Shown: piece after piece, positions 27,321-64,000 of the stretch
Position numbering within the stretch: the stretch's first letter is position 1
Layout: each line of letters begins with the position of its first letter
Assembly: GCA_017590115.1 (NCBI GenBank)
Contig: JAGGNK010012559.1
Coordinates: 4,887,459-4,951,458 of the forward strand
From: Montifringilla adamsi
Lineage: Eukaryota > Chordata > Aves > Passeriformes > Passeridae
Length of the DNA stretch: 64,000 nt
Direction of reading: 5' to 3'
Program-made: the position numbers and the translations under genes
Notes under the pieces: model-generated
What the model was told of the DNA's origin: nothing
What the model saw: only the letters and a program-made list of their open reading frames with translations
Database searches by the model: none

Positions 27321-29146
27321 CCCGGGATTTGCATTTAAAGGGAAAGGGAACTTCCTCCGGGCTCCGCCGGACAGCGGCTGCCCGCGGGATCCGCGGACGT
27401 GCCCCGGGATCAGCCCCGGGATCAGCATCCCGCAGGGTCGGGAACGGGGCGGGATCCGCTCCCCGAGCCCGCGGAGCCCCCGGCTGGTTCCTGCCACCCC
27501 TCCCGCCCCCCGGCCGCGGGCTTTACCCCGAGTCCCCTCCGGTGTCCCCGCAGCGCCGCGGGTCCGTCCCTGCTGGAAGCAGCCGGGAAGGGCCGCCAGC
27601 CCTGGCGCAGGGCCGGGATTAACAAATCCCGTCCCCCCGCCTTCCAGCCCGAGCGCGGCCGCTCCTGTAAATGCCGGCAGGATTTTTAACCGATCTTGGA
27701 CATTTTGGAGCCGATGGGGGCACAAGGGACCAGCCGGGAGCGGGGGTTGGTACCCCCAGAGCCGGGACCCTCAGGGCTGGTTGGCTGCAGCATCCCAGGA
27801 GGGAAATGCCAGCTCACGCTGGAGACACCCCGATGTCCCCCCTGAGCAGGGACATCCCATCCCCACCGCAGCAAAACGCCCCTTGCAGCCTCCCCCAGTT
27901 CATTCCCAGGGGAAAGGAGGAGCAGAGCTGTGGGACAGGGCAGGAGGAGTTCGTGGGGATTGAGAGCGGGGCTGTGTGTAGGTGTTGTGTGTAGTTTGTG
28001 GGGATTGGGGCTGTGTTTGTGTGTAGGTTGTGGGGATTGGGAACAGAGCTGTGTGTAGGTACTCAGTGTGTGGGGGTCGGGGCTGCTCCCCAGTTTGCAG
28101 CTGTGAGCAGCAGGGGAGCAGCACTGGCAGCAGAGCCACGGAGTGCCCAGGTGTGCTGAGCAAAGGGAGCAGAGGGCACACAGGTGCCATGCATGAATGT
28201 GAGGGGTATAAAAACTTGGGTAAAGAACAAGGGCTGATGCTTGCAGCCTCCTGAGGTGACATGTTACCCTGTAGGGGTTGAAGCTTTCTGAAATTGTATG
28301 GTGACACTCCGGGCATCGTGGCTGTCTCAACTGTGACATCAGCTGTGACAGGACACAGGGAAGTCCCCACAGCCCAAAATCTTCAGATCACTCCCCGTGG
28401 TAAAGAAGAGAGACACCAGAGGCAGCAGCGAGGTTGGGAGTGTTTCTATTGGATACAGGATACACACGAGGAGCTTTCTGTACCTTAACAGAGAAAAGAC
28501 AGAAAAAAAGGGGGTTTGGTGAATTTCTAAGGGGTTTTGCTTTTACTCAAGTCCAGATGTCGGCAGCTCAGCCTGGCTGGGTTACATTCATGGATCATCC
28601 CAGAGGAACTGAGCTGACAGCAGGGGCTGGAAGACGAAGCCACTCCAGCTCCAGGGACTGTCCCAGTGGGTGTCCAGCACGGCTCTGTGGAGCCTCAGAG
28701 CCCGTCCATGCTGCCCTCCTCAGATCTGGATTCCCTGGAGAAGGAGACAGGGAGGCAGGTCCTCCATGGAGGGAAGATGTGAGAGCAGCTGTGGTGCCAG
28801 AAGAGAATCCCAGACGGATCCACTGGATACATCCACGGTGGGGATCAGCTTCCAGCACCAGGAAGGCAATGCTGGGAATAAAGTCTGTCACAAACAGAAG
28901 CTGCAGCGAGGTCTGAAGCGAGCCCAGTCTTCCAAAAGAACAGCGAAAAGACAAAGTCTTGACAAACCAAGGAAAATCCTAAAACCTGGTGCCAGCAGGT
29001 CCCACGCTGTCCCTAAACTCCCTCCCAGCACATCCAGGCCCTGCAGGGTGAGGCAGCACTGGGGAGATGCTCTTCCAAGCAGAGAGGGGAAGGAGAAGTG
29101 GGGCTGAGAGAGCACAGGCACCCCCAGGCTGGGGGGACGGCAGGAG
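27321..29146. other. Intergenic region, CCDC28B to duplicated TXLNA block
   Basis: CpG-rich to about 27660, then 'gtgtgtaggttgtggggattg' type short repeats near 27965-28075. The stretch 28400-29000 looks like retroelement-derived non-coding DNA (it holds a plus-strand AATAAA near 28876), but I cannot name a family. No conserved coding exon or RNA gene was recognised. Confidence 0.5.
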
Positions 29147-29376
29147 CAGCCCCAGGGCACAGCCTGGGAGCTGATCCCAGCCCCAGGGCACAGCCTGGGA
29201 GCTGATCCGGGCTGGAGCAGCAGCTCGAGGAGCACACACAACTCTGAGGTTTGATCCTCCTGCAGTCCCAGCTCCGTGGACGCCTCCAGGGCTGGGGCAG
29301 AGGGCTCGGGGGCACCTCCCCAATCCCTGTGCACAACGATGCGAAACACTTGGGAATTAGACCTTTGGGTTAACTG

Positions 29377-29382
29377 TTTAAT
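29377..29382 (-). terminator. ATTAAA signal of the duplicated TXLNA 3' end
   Basis: Equivalent of the signal at 33864-33869 in copy B. If the gene is read through copy B, this second site could act as a distal alternative end. Confidence 0.4.
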
Positions 29383-30479
29383 ACACTTTGTGCACGTGTG
29401 CGTTCAGCAAAGAGGCAACTGTGAATTATAAGGCGGTTTTGAGATTGGCAGGGCCTGGGAAGAGCAAAAATTCCCAAGGGTGGGACCAGGCACCCCCTTT
29501 CCTGCTTCTCCTCGTCCCCACTGCAGACACAGAGCCCACGGAGAGCAGGGGAGAAGCCTCTTGTGCCCTCAGCTCACACAGGAGCTGCCAGCAAGAGCCA
29601 GTCCAGGAGCTTCCTCCTGCCTGGCGGGGGAAGAGAGAGAATCCAGCACTGGGAATGTTCTGGAATTCTCCCAGCTCTGCTGTCACTCCAGAGTGGAGTG
29701 CTTGTGATGGTGGAGGCGTGTCCCTTGTCCCTGTGCCTGGGCTCTGCTCTCCTGAGCCTGCCAGTGACCAGGTCCTTGAGTGAGAGGAACAATCAGCTGA
29801 GCCTCCATATTTTCAATATTCACACAGGCAGGGAGCTGGGCCCTTCTGCTTCTTATGGATATCCATAGATAAAGTGTTGCCCTGCACATTTTTATATATC
29901 TTATATATATATATAGATATATATATATATATAAAATCTTAAAAAAACCCTCCAAAAACCTAAACTAGGAAATCTCACATCCCCAAGAGGGCTGTGTCCT
30001 GTTCTTCCCCACCTGTCCCATGACAGGGAGAGTGGAATCTAAAGCAGCTCCCAGGTCACCCTCCCTCACCCCAGCTGTGTGCCCTGCCCAGGGCTCAGTC
30101 AGTGCCCTGCTCAGTCCCGCTCTGCCCTGCTGCTCCTGTGCTCAGTTCTGCTGGGATTCCTGCAGGATCCGGGCTCTGTGAGGCCTTTCCCGGGCTCAGG
30201 GAATCTGGAGCTGCCTCGGAGCTGTCCCGGGGTGGCTCCTTCAGAGGCTCCAGCAGCTCTGTGTGGGCACACAGGTCCTGCACCTTCTTGTTGAGGTCGT
30301 TGCGCTCCGTCTGCAGCGCCCGGCACAGCTTCTCCAGGCGCTGGATCTTCACCTGCAGCCCCTCCAGCTCCTTGTCCCGCAGGGTTTTCTGCAGGGAAAC
30401 AGGCACAAAGGGAGAGGTGAAACCCCAGGGGGGACATGAGAGAGCAGGGACAGCTTTGAAATGGAAGGAGGACAGGGTT

Positions 30480-30668
30480 AGGTGGGATATTGGGATGAAA
30501 TTCCTCCCTGGGAGGGTGCCCAGAGAAGCTGTGGCTGCCCCTGGATCCCTGGAAGTGTCCAAGGCCAGGCTTGGAGAAAGCTGGAATAGTGGAAGGTGTC
30601 CCTGCCCATGGCAGGGGGTGGAATGGGATGAACTTTAAGGTCCCTTCCAGCCCAAACCATTCCATGAC
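30480..30668 (-). mobile_element. CR1 3'-end fragment (copy A)
   Basis: On the minus strand it reads 'gggctggaagggaccttaaa' followed by 'cccctgccatgggcaggga', the CR1 signature. It lies in the intron before the last TXLNA exon of copy A. Confidence 0.85.
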
Positions 30669-31071
30669 TGATTCTAGGGAAACCTGGAATCCAATCATGA
30701 TGACTGTTCCCAGGGAAACCAAGGAAACCTTCAGCACCCAAAGCACCAAGGAGCTTCTTCTGCCCTCACAGAGCACCGAGGCAGGACCTGTCCTGTCCCC
30801 ATGCCACCCTCCCCAACTGCTCCAGAGCCTGCCCTCACCTCCTCTGCCATCTCCAGGAGGGCCTTGTTGCTGCTCTCCCAGCGGGAGCGGTACATGGTGG
30901 TCTCCTTCTCCAGCTTCTTGATTTTCTTGGTCATCTACAGAAGCACAGATAGGGCACAAATGGAGTCACAAAATGTCCTGAGCTGGAAGGGACCCACAGG
31001 GATCAAAAGAAATAAACTCCAGGGAGAACATTGCAATGTCACCCCAAATTTTGGGTGTAGATCTAAAATTA

Positions 31072-31248
<177 letters not shown>

Positions 31249-31801
31249 TCATGGCTCCAGTGCCTGGGAGGGGAGAGCCCAGCCAAGGGCTGAGCTGCTG
31301 CCCTGGGACAAGGATAAACAGCAGGAGCTGCTGTGCCAAAGGCAAATTCTGTCCTAGGGAAACATTCTCAGAGCAGAGTGTTCCACAAACTCCTCCTGGC
31401 TGATCCCATGACTGCTCCCAGCACTGGGAAACGATCCCTGAACAAAGCCTCAGCTCACAAAACCAAACCCAGCAGCGATCCTGCCCCTCTGTTTTCCAGA
31501 TTAAGGAACATTGGGTTGTTCAGGGAGGGAGGGAAATCCCCAAACAAAACAAGCTGAGCAGGAAACTCACCTGCTGCTTGAGGTGGGTCTCCTGCTGCTT
31601 CATCAGCTCACACATCCTCTGAGACTCCACAGCTTCCTTCAAAAGCTGGGGAAGAGCAAAGCAGTTACCTGGGACTGCTCCTGGCCCAGCCCTGCTCAGG
31701 AGAGGCACAGGGAGCACAGCAGGGCTCCAGCCTGGCTGCTGGACATGCCAACATCTGGGATAACACCCAGGGATCCACACTAAGAGCCAAAAATCGCCTC
31801 A

Positions 31802-33856
<2,055 letters not shown>

Positions 33857-33863
33857 TTAACTG

Positions 33864-33869
33864 TTTAAT
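33864..33869 (-). terminator. TXLNA: TXLNA poly(A) signal ATTAAA
   Basis: Minus-strand ATTAAA about 713 bases after the TXLNA stop in copy B. It is a plausible 3' end before the duplication junction. Confidence 0.45.
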
Positions 33870-34581
33870 ACACTTTGTGCACGTGTGCGTTCAGCAAAGA
33901 GGCAACTGTGAATTATAAGGCGGTTTTGAGATTGGCAGGGCCTGGGAAGAGCAAAAATTCCCAAGGGTGGGACCAGGCACCCCCTTTCCTGCTTCTCCTC
34001 GTCCCCACTGCAGACACAGAGCCCACGGAGAGCAGGGGAGAAGCCTCTTGTGCCCTCAGCTCACACAGGAGCTGCCAGCAAGAGCCAGTCCAGGAGCTTC
34101 CTCCTGCCTGGCGGGGGAAGAGAGAGAATCCAGCACTGGGAATGTTCTGGAATTCTCCCAGCTCTGCTGTCACTCCAGAGTGGAGTGCTTGTGATGGTGG
34201 AGGCGTGTCCCTTGTCCCTGTGCCTGGGCTCTGCTCTCCTGAGCCTGCCAGTGACCAGGTCCTTGAGTGAGAGGGACAATCAGCTGAGCCTCCATATTTT
34301 CAATATTCACACAGGCAGGGAGCTGGGCCCTTCTGCTTCTTATGGATATCCATAGATAAAGTGTTGCCCTGCACATTTTTATATATCTTATATATATATA
34401 TAGATATATATATATATATAAAATCTTAAAAAAACCCTCCAAAAACCTAAACTAGGAAATCTCACATCCCCAAGAGGGCTGTGTCCTGTTCTTCCCCACC
34501 TGTCCCATGACAGGGAGAGTGGAATCTAAAGCAGCTCCCAGGTCACCCTCCCTCACCCCAGCTGTGTGCCCTGCCCAGGGC

Positions 34582-41706
<7,125 letters not shown>

Positions 41707-42559
41707 AGCCTCTGCACCCTCTCAGGCCCTGCAGAGACAGAGGGGAGAGGCTTTGAGGACATCTGCAGGATTTTAGGAGTCATCAGCCCTGGCTGGCGAG
41801 GAAGGAGCCTGTTCTCAGCAGAAGCTCAGTGCTGAGGAAAGCATCTCTTGATTCCCAGTTTGTGTCAGGATAATTCCTGTTGGAATCTCCCTCTGGAGCA
41901 AGGCAGCACCTCCCAGCCCACAGATAAGAGAATTTCCCCCGCTGGGCACAACCCCCTCAGCCCTTTGTGCCCTTCCCAACTCTGGGACTTCACAGCTGAC
42001 CCAGAAATCAGAGCCTGCACAGCACAGAGGTCGATTCCTGCTGAATTCCCTGGCCGAGGAGAGCCTGAAATCCCAGCTCCTCATCCTCATCCTTCCCATT
42101 ATCACCCTAACCAGGAGCTGGCAGCGCAGCTCCCGCTGGTCCCGAGGGAAAGAAGGCTCCCCGGTGACACCGGGACCGGCCGTGCCGGGGCTGCTGGAAG
42201 GAAAACCCGCGGGCGGAGCGGCGGCAGAGCCCGGCCCGTGTCACCGCCCGGCCCCGGGTCACCGCCCACGTGCGGGGCGTCCGGGCAGCGCCCTGCACCG
42301 GCACCTGCCCCGCGCCTCGGGCGCTCATTTTCCGCCGCTGCTGCACCCGCGCAGCTCCGGGGCCAGAACCGGGCCGAGAACCGGGGCACGGGGGCGACAA
42401 CCGGGGTTCAGGAGCGATAAACCTGGGAACGGGGCGATAACCGGGGTACGGGGGCGATAACCGTGGCACGAGGGAGACCCGGCCCCGCAGCACCGGGAGT
42501 CCCCGGCCCACCGCTCCCTCAGCCCCGGCCCGGCCCCCCGCCCCCCGTTAAATTGGCCC

Positions 42560-43090
42560 CGCGCTCCCCCTCCCCGCACCGCCGTGACGTCACGCGCGCA
42601 CTCCGTGACGTCAGCGCCGGAGGTCTGACGCAGGTGTCGCCTCGTTCCTCAGCCAACGGGCGCGCAGGGCCCGGCGGGGGCCCGGCGAATCGGCGGGGCG
42701 CTGGGTGCCGGTGCCCTGCCGGTGCCGGTGTGGCGGCAGTTGCGGCGGTTCCGGCGGTACCGGCGCTGAGGGAGCGGCTCGGCCCGGGGCCTCCAACGGC
42801 CGCGCGTGCGCCCGCCCGCGCCGCCGCCCAATCAGCGCCCGCCGCGCGGGGGCTGCCGGGAAGCACCGCCCGGCCCACCGCTCCCTCAGCCCCGGCCCGT
42901 CCAGCCCCGCTGCCCGGCCCGAGCCGCCCCCGTTCCAGCGGGACGCGGCCCCCCCAGCCCCGTTATGGCCCCGGGCGCGGCCCAGCCCCCGGTGCAGCCT
43001 CCGCCTTCACCCCCCGCCCGCGCGTGCGCCCGCCCGCGCCGCCGCCCAATCAGCGCCCGCCGCGCGGGGGCTGCCGGGAAGCACCAGGGA
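42560..43090 (-). promoter_or_regulatory. TXLNA: TXLNA CpG-island promoter with paired CRE and CCAAT sites
   Basis: Two perfect CRE palindromes TGACGTCA lie at 42585-42592 and 42606-42613, 21 bases apart. A segment of about 64 bases containing 'gcccaatcagcgcccgccgc' occurs at 42804-42867 and again at 43021-43084 (offset 217), so the CCAAT box is doubled. The region is extremely CpG-dense and TATA-less. It lies upstream of the TXLNA coding start, where the non-coding first exon must be. Confidence 0.7.
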
Positions 43091-43111
43091 GACGCGGCAA
43101 GCGCGGCGGGG

Positions 43112-43540
43112 ACTACAGCTCCCGGCATGCTCCGCGAGAGAGCGACCAGGGGAACTACAGCTCCCGGCATGCTCAGCGCGGGGGTCGCCGCAGGAACTAC
43201 AGCTCCCGGCCTGCTCCGTAGGGCTGGAAGGAGAGGATGAGGAAGAGGAGGAGGAAGAAGGGAAGGGGGAAGGAAACTGTATCCTACAACTACCGCCATG
43301 CCCCGCGGTTGGGGAAGAAGAGGATGAGAAAGAAGAGGAACTATGGCCTACAACTCCCGGCATGCCTGGCGGATGGCTGCCTTAGGGACAATTCCCGCCC
43401 TGCTCGTCTAGAGGAGGAAGAGGAGGAAGAGGAGGAAGAAGGGAAGGAGGGGAAAAAAAACAAAAACAACCACACTACAGCCTACATTTCCCAGCATGCC
43501 TTGCGCCTGGCTGGCGTTGAGACTACAACTCCCAGCACGC
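43112..43540 (+). promoter_or_regulatory. Array of ZNF143/STAF-like motifs
   Basis: Best copies of the type 'actacagctcccggcatgc' start at 43112, 43154, 43196, 43348, 43481 and 43522. Weaker ones lie near 43284 and 43385. All are in the same orientation. They match the known ZNF143/THAP11 consensus ACTACAnnTCCCAGCATGC. Purine-rich GAGGAA tracts separate them. The array lies between the KPNA6 3' end and the TXLNA CpG island. Confidence 0.75.
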
Positions 43541-43648
43541 CCCGCGCGCCGCCGCCGTTACCGGGCACCGGGGGCCCCTCCCAAGGTCACCGAGGCGCCA
43601 TCCCCGGTACCCCCATCACAGCACAGCCGGACACCTGCACAGCTGGAG

Positions 43649-43654
43649 TTTATT
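43649..43654 (-). terminator. KPNA6: KPNA6 poly(A) signal AATAAA
   Basis: Minus-strand AATAAA about 1.3 kb past the KPNA6 stop. It places the KPNA6 3' end only about 100 bases from the ZNF143-type array upstream of TXLNA. ATTAAA near 44500 is an alternative shorter end. Confidence 0.55.
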
Positions 43655-44955
43655 CGTTCCACAACAAGGGCTCGGCTCCCCCCTAACCCAGCACCGGGGG
43701 TTTGCTCCTCTGCTTTGACTGAAATCGGGACAAATTGGCCCAAAAAGCGCCGCGGGGGCTCGGGGAGCTCCGTGCTCAGCCCCGAGCCCCGGGGGGTTCC
43801 AGGTGTGCCTGCCTCACAGTGCTTATTTACAGCAATCACAGCAATTCCATAGAGAGTTTTCTCTGTGGCCCAATTAGACAAGTATCTCCCTTTCTATAAT
43901 ATAAAAAATACAGAGATTTGCCGTTTTTGGAAGTAAAATGTGCATTATGTGACTGTGAGCAGGAGGTAAACCTGAAAACCTGGTGCTGTTGGAGCTCCTG
44001 TCACTGCTGGCAAGGTGGAGCTAAATCTTCCTCCACCCCAAACCACCCCAAGGCAGGAAAAACCCAGAATCCAGCCCATGTTTCTCATGGCAAATAAAGT
44101 ATTTCAAGTAAAGATGAAGGTGGGCTTCAGCATTTCAGAGCTCTGAGATCAGTCAGTACAATGCAAACCAAACCTGTGCAACATCAGCTGTGCTTCCTGC
44201 TCCAAAAAAATCCACCCCAGTTCCCATCTTTGGGCTCTTGTTGCTTTTTTTTTTTTTTTGTTTTTAATCCTTGGAAATACCACTAGCAGTTCTTCCAAAA
44301 AACAAACAAAAAAATCTAGACAAAGGGAAGCAGCAGGAAAAAAAAAAAAAACAAACAAACTTCCCAGCAGTGAGAGAACTTCTCATTTTTCTGTCCATTT
44401 TCAGTATTTTTCATCAGGGAACTGGTCCTGGCTTCACCAGGACTGTCCACCTGAAGGAGGAAGGCCAGGGCTAAATTTTGCTCTTGGCATATTAAAGAGT
44501 CTTTAATAAAGAGTAACATGTGCAAAAACAAAAAAGGAAAAAAAAAAAAAAAAAAAAAAAAAAAAGGAAATTTAAATAGATGTAGCCAGGTTTTGCAGAA
44601 TTACTGTGGCCAGAACAGCTCCCTCCTCTCCGTGTCCTCACCCAACCCAAGGCTGGAGTACCCGAGGTAAAAACTGCACTGGGGAGACACCACCACAAAG
44701 AAGAAGCCACCAAGAGGTGCCACCTGTCACCTCTGTGTCCTTCCTGCCTCCAAAGCCAAGGTGAGCAGCAGCCCAAAGGATCAAGGAGCAGAAATTCCCC
44801 TTCTCTCCGGCAGCACCGGCCGCTCGCGGTGTTCGTGGAGTTTTCCTAAACAGGAGCAGTGAGTGTCCAACCTTCCCAGCCAGGACCAGCAGCTGCTCTA
44901 CCAAACTTTCCAGAAAGTTTGTGGTGGGGTGTTTTTTTTTTTTTTTTTCCCAGGA
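43655..44955 (-). other. KPNA6: KPNA6 3' UTR
   Basis: Non-coding. On the plus strand it contains T runs near 44244 and 44932-44949 and A runs near 44339-44351 and 44536-44566; on the transcript these are A and U tracts respectively. No other gene is seen. Confidence 0.6.
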
Positions 44956-61247
<16,292 letters not shown>

Positions 61248-61420
61248 CGCGACGGCTGCGGCGGTGGCTCCGGTGGTGGCGGCGGCGGCCAAAATATGGC
61301 GGCAGCGGGAGGGGCGCGGGCCGGACGGCGGCCGCGCGGGACCAAACTTGTGCGCGCGGAGATCGGCAGGGCGCGGCAGCAGCGCTCGGGCGCCCCCAGC
61401 GAGCGGGGGAGGAACTGCAG
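61248..61420 (-). promoter_or_regulatory. KPNA6: KPNA6 promoter / 5' UTR CpG island
   Basis: CpG-dense DNA upstream of the KPNA6 ATG with a YY1-type site AATATGGCGGC (61293-61303, plus strand) and no TATA box. In TATA-less genes such sites often mark the start site. Exon 1 carries the 5' UTR plus only ATG G of coding sequence. Confidence 0.65.
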
Positions 61421-61431
61421 GGGCGGTCGTG

Positions 61432-61865
61432 TCCTGTCACTCGTGCCCTGTCACCTCTGTCCTGTCATTCGTGCGCTGTCACTCGTGTGCTGTCACCTCT
61501 GTCCTGTCACCTCTGTCCTGTCACCTGGATTCTATCATTTGGGTTCTGTCACTCGTGCCCTGTCAGTCGTGTCATGTCACTTGGGTTCTGTCATTTGGAT
61601 TGGGTCATTTGGGTTTGGTCACTAATGTCCTGTCACCTCTGTCCTGTCACTTGGGTCCTGTCATTCAGGTTCTGCCATTTGTGTCCTATCACTCGGGTTC
61701 TGCCACTCCTGTCCTCTCACTCGGGTTCTATCCCCTCTGTCCTGTCACTTGTGTCCCCTCCCTTGTGTCCCCTCTGTCCTGTCACTCATGTCCCCTCTGT
61801 CCTGTCACTTGTGTCCCCTCCCTCGTGTCCCCTGTCCCCTCCCTCGTGTCCCCTCCCTCGGCTGC
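61432..61865. repeat. Minisatellite upstream of KPNA6
   Basis: About 25 degenerate units of 15-17 bp, 'cctgtcacctctgt' and 'cctgtcactcgtgt', starting within about 200 bases of the KPNA6 start site. It leaves long open frames that are not genes. Confidence 0.93.
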
Positions 61866-63817
61866 AGGAGGGGCAGAGAGCTGCTGCAGCCCAGCATTGC
61901 CCTGCAGACCCCCCAGGATGGGTGTGGGGCTGTAAGGAACCCTGGGGACAAACCCCTGAGGTGCCAGCAGCCCCGGGTGCCAACCCTGGGATGTCCCCAC
62001 TGCAAGGGACTGGGGGTGGCGTTTGTCACCCATCCAGGCTCGTGGTGCTGTGCCAGGCAAAGACAAGCTCTGGGGCACACTGGGTGGTTTTATGGGGTCA
62101 CTCAGAGCCCTGAAAAGTGGGGGGCAGAGTTTGAGGAGCCTGGGGCAGCGGGGGAGATGGGAGGAAAGAAAAATTGTGTCATCCCCACCCTGAAGGAAAT
62201 GAGAACACAGCAGAGACTCTGAGAACTCCTTTAATCGCTGTTAACTGCAAGTCTGTAAAAGGTTTGGAGAAAGTCATTGTTACAAAACTACCAGCTGTTA
62301 GAATTGTTCCTGGTTTGTCACCCCAGCTAGAAAAGGCTCAGGGAGATGCGGAATAGTTCAAGAACAGAGAATATTGCACAACCAACCCAACGGTTCATTC
62401 CACTAAAGGAGAAAAGAAAGTGACACATATGCTGCACCCTCGAGCCTCTCTGTGGGCTCACACCAGCCCCAGGTCCCCACTGGTGTCCCCTGCCCACCAC
62501 AATCCCAGCCAGGACAAGCTGAGGCCCTGCTGGACCCAGGGCTTTGGCAGGACAGGGATGCTCCCACCAGGAGTCACCCTAAAGAAGGAAAACCCAACCC
62601 CAAAACCCCAACTCTTCCAAATGCACCTCGTTTAGTGCTGTCCAAACCCAGCAGGAAACCCTCGGTCCTGGAAGGGGCAGGACAAAGGCAGAAAGTGTCA
62701 CCCCAGCACCCCAAAGAGAGCAGTGAGGGCACTGTCCCTTTAGGGATAACTGTGCATGAGCAACATCTCGTGTTGTGACAAGGAAAATGCCCCAAAAAGA
62801 CGCCGTGGGGCTGAAGGAAGTGAAGCAAGCAGTCACAGGGGCTGAAGTGAAGGAACCCAAGTGAGCACAGCAAAGCTCGTGGTGGCTGCAGGGCCTGGCA
62901 CGGGTGGGACAGGGCTCAGATGGGGACACACAGCCTCAGCCAGCAGGGACCCCCCACATTTGGGAGCCTCTCTGTCCCCAGGCTGGCCAAGCTGAGATTG
63001 AAGTGGTCAGTGGGTCAGGCTGGGCTTTGCAAGGGCTGAACTGGCCACCAACACAGAGGTTCTGTTCCCAAATCACTGCCAGCCCAGCAGGGCTGGAGTA
63101 AGAGCAAGCCACGAGGATTTTGCTTGGAGAATTTAACTAGAAAGACACAAAACCCAGTGCAGGAAGGTGGTGCAGCTGCAAAGGCGGGGGAGCAGCAGGC
63201 CTTGGCTCTTCGAGGAACTGCTGGAAACGGGAGTTTCCATGAGAAAAAGCTTCCAAGACAAAAAGCCAGGCAGAAGCTCAGGGTTTGGCAGGGGGTTTGG
63301 CTCCTTCCAGGGTCAAAGCCACGAGCCAAGTGCCTTTTTGTGCAGCACCTCCAGCCCTCAGGCCCTCCCCGGGTGGGAACTGCGGAGCAGCGAGCGGAGC
63401 AGGCACAGCCACGTCCAGGAGCCTCTCAGCTGTAGGTTACACGTGCACACACAAGCAAGGAAGGAGCCAGCTGGCAGCCTGGCAGCACCCAGCACACCTG
63501 GCAGGGCTCTGAGTGCCCAGCTGGCCCCAGGAACCCCTCACTCTGCCTCCTCCCAACACGTCAGGGTCAGTTTTGGCTTGGCCAGTCTCTAGGACCTATG
63601 GAGAAGTCAGGCTCCTGTGTGCCAGCGACCTCCTGCTTCCTCCTCCTGGATCTGAAGGGGTCACTTGAGCTGCCCCCAGGTTTTAGGAGGAATGGAGCTC
63701 CTCCAGCCTGGAAGTGCAACCCCCAGCACAGTCACACACAAAGGAACAGCCGGTCCGAGATTGAATTCACATTCGATGGTGGAAATGAGCCTGTGACACA
63801 CACTGGAAGCAGCTGCT
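61866..63817. other. Intergenic region upstream of KPNA6
   Basis: I recognise no conserved coding exon here. A minus-strand ATTAAA lies at 62229-62234 and could serve the gene entering from the right if it does not end at 63817. The remaining sequence is of moderate GC without obvious repeats. Confidence 0.4.
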
Positions 63818-63850
63818 TTATTCCCAGTCTTCCCACTCTTCATCTTCCAG
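63818..63850 (-). CDS. Last coding exon of an unidentified gene, partial
   Basis: A strong acceptor, 'tttcctcttgtttgcag', is followed by ten codons reading LEDEEWEDWE and a TAA stop. The other two frames lack a plausible end. The stop overlaps a minus-strand AATAAA (63817-63822). The gene would lie upstream of KPNA6 on the same strand, mostly beyond the window. The acidic tryptophan-containing tail resembles acidic C-termini of several families but is too short to name. TMEM39B is the mammalian neighbour, but I do not know its tail to end this way. Confidence 0.4.
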   Translation of the reverse strand: MEDEEWEDWE

Positions 63851-64000
63851 CTGCAAACAAGAGGAAATCCGTTTCTGAACTTTTTCTGAGCTGGTTTCAA
63901 CTGTTTCTGTAACTCAACAGCTCCTCCTGCCCAGGGCACCTGATGTATCCTCACACTCCCACACCTTCCCAACAGGGATTTGCCTGCTCTGCTCCCCTGG

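Noticed and set aside
63818..63850. Naming the last exon TMEM39B from synteny
   Set aside because: The acidic tail LEDEEWEDWE does not match what I know of TMEM39-family C-termini, so synteny alone is not enough.
63661..63972. 103-codon minus-strand frame at the right edge
   Set aside because: It reads through the acceptor into a non-conserved stretch. The short acidic frame ending at 63818 is the better last exon.

Overview
The window is vertebrate nuclear DNA, almost certainly from a bird and probably a songbird. The genes are compact, multi-exon and GC-rich with short introns. The interspersed repeats include CR1 3' ends and LTRs I recognise from passerine genomes, and almost every intron carries a minisatellite. 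These traits fit a small microchromosome. By gene content it matches the human 1p35 block (FAM167B, MTMR9-like, EIF3I, TMEM234, IQCC, CCDC28B, TXLNA, KPNA6), which is chromosome 23 in chicken. Species and chromosome are inferred from gene order, not tested.

Layout, left to right: minisatellite DNA (1-620); FAM167B (minus, 1879-2721); an intact MTMR9-like pseudophosphatase gene (plus, 4269-9300); EIF3I (minus, 10446-16247), which shares a 125-bp head-to-head promoter with TMEM234 (plus, 16373-21360); IQCC (minus, 22750 to about 25625); CCDC28B (minus, 25718-26692); TXLNA (minus, 34582-41706); KPNA6 (minus, 44956-61247); and the last exon of an unidentified minus-strand gene at 63818-63850. I rebuilt each gene exon by exon. 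EIF3I (325 aa), the MTMR9-like gene (556 aa), TXLNA (522 aa), KPNA6 (528 aa), FAM167B (173 aa) and TMEM234 (128 aa) splice in frame from ATG to stop. IQCC has no clean start codon. CCDC28B lacks one or more middle exons.

Two tandem duplications stand out. A block of about 4.47 kb holding TXLNA exons 5-11 and the 3' UTR is present twice (29147-33613 and 33634-38100), so a headless second TXLNA 3' half lies downstream of the gene. A 1356-bp unit covering TMEM234 intron 1 and exon 2 is also duplicated, and the second copy runs into an assembly gap of 872 N (18506-19377). Either could be a recent real duplication or an uncollapsed haplotype.

The genes do not form a pathway. They are conserved neighbours: a translation-initiation subunit, a nuclear import receptor, a syntaxin-binding coiled-coil protein, a BBS-associated coiled-coil protein, a phosphoinositide-phosphatase homologue and small proteins of little-known function. 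I found no CRISPR array, operon or other prokaryotic system and no wholly new gene system. The most interesting non-standard signals are: an array of ZNF143-type motifs upstream of TXLNA; complementary simple-repeat arrays flanking two IQCC exons; in-frame 52-55-residue repeats inside IQCC; an LTR abutting a splice acceptor of the MTMR9-like gene; and repeated copies of the KPNA6 exon-2 donor.
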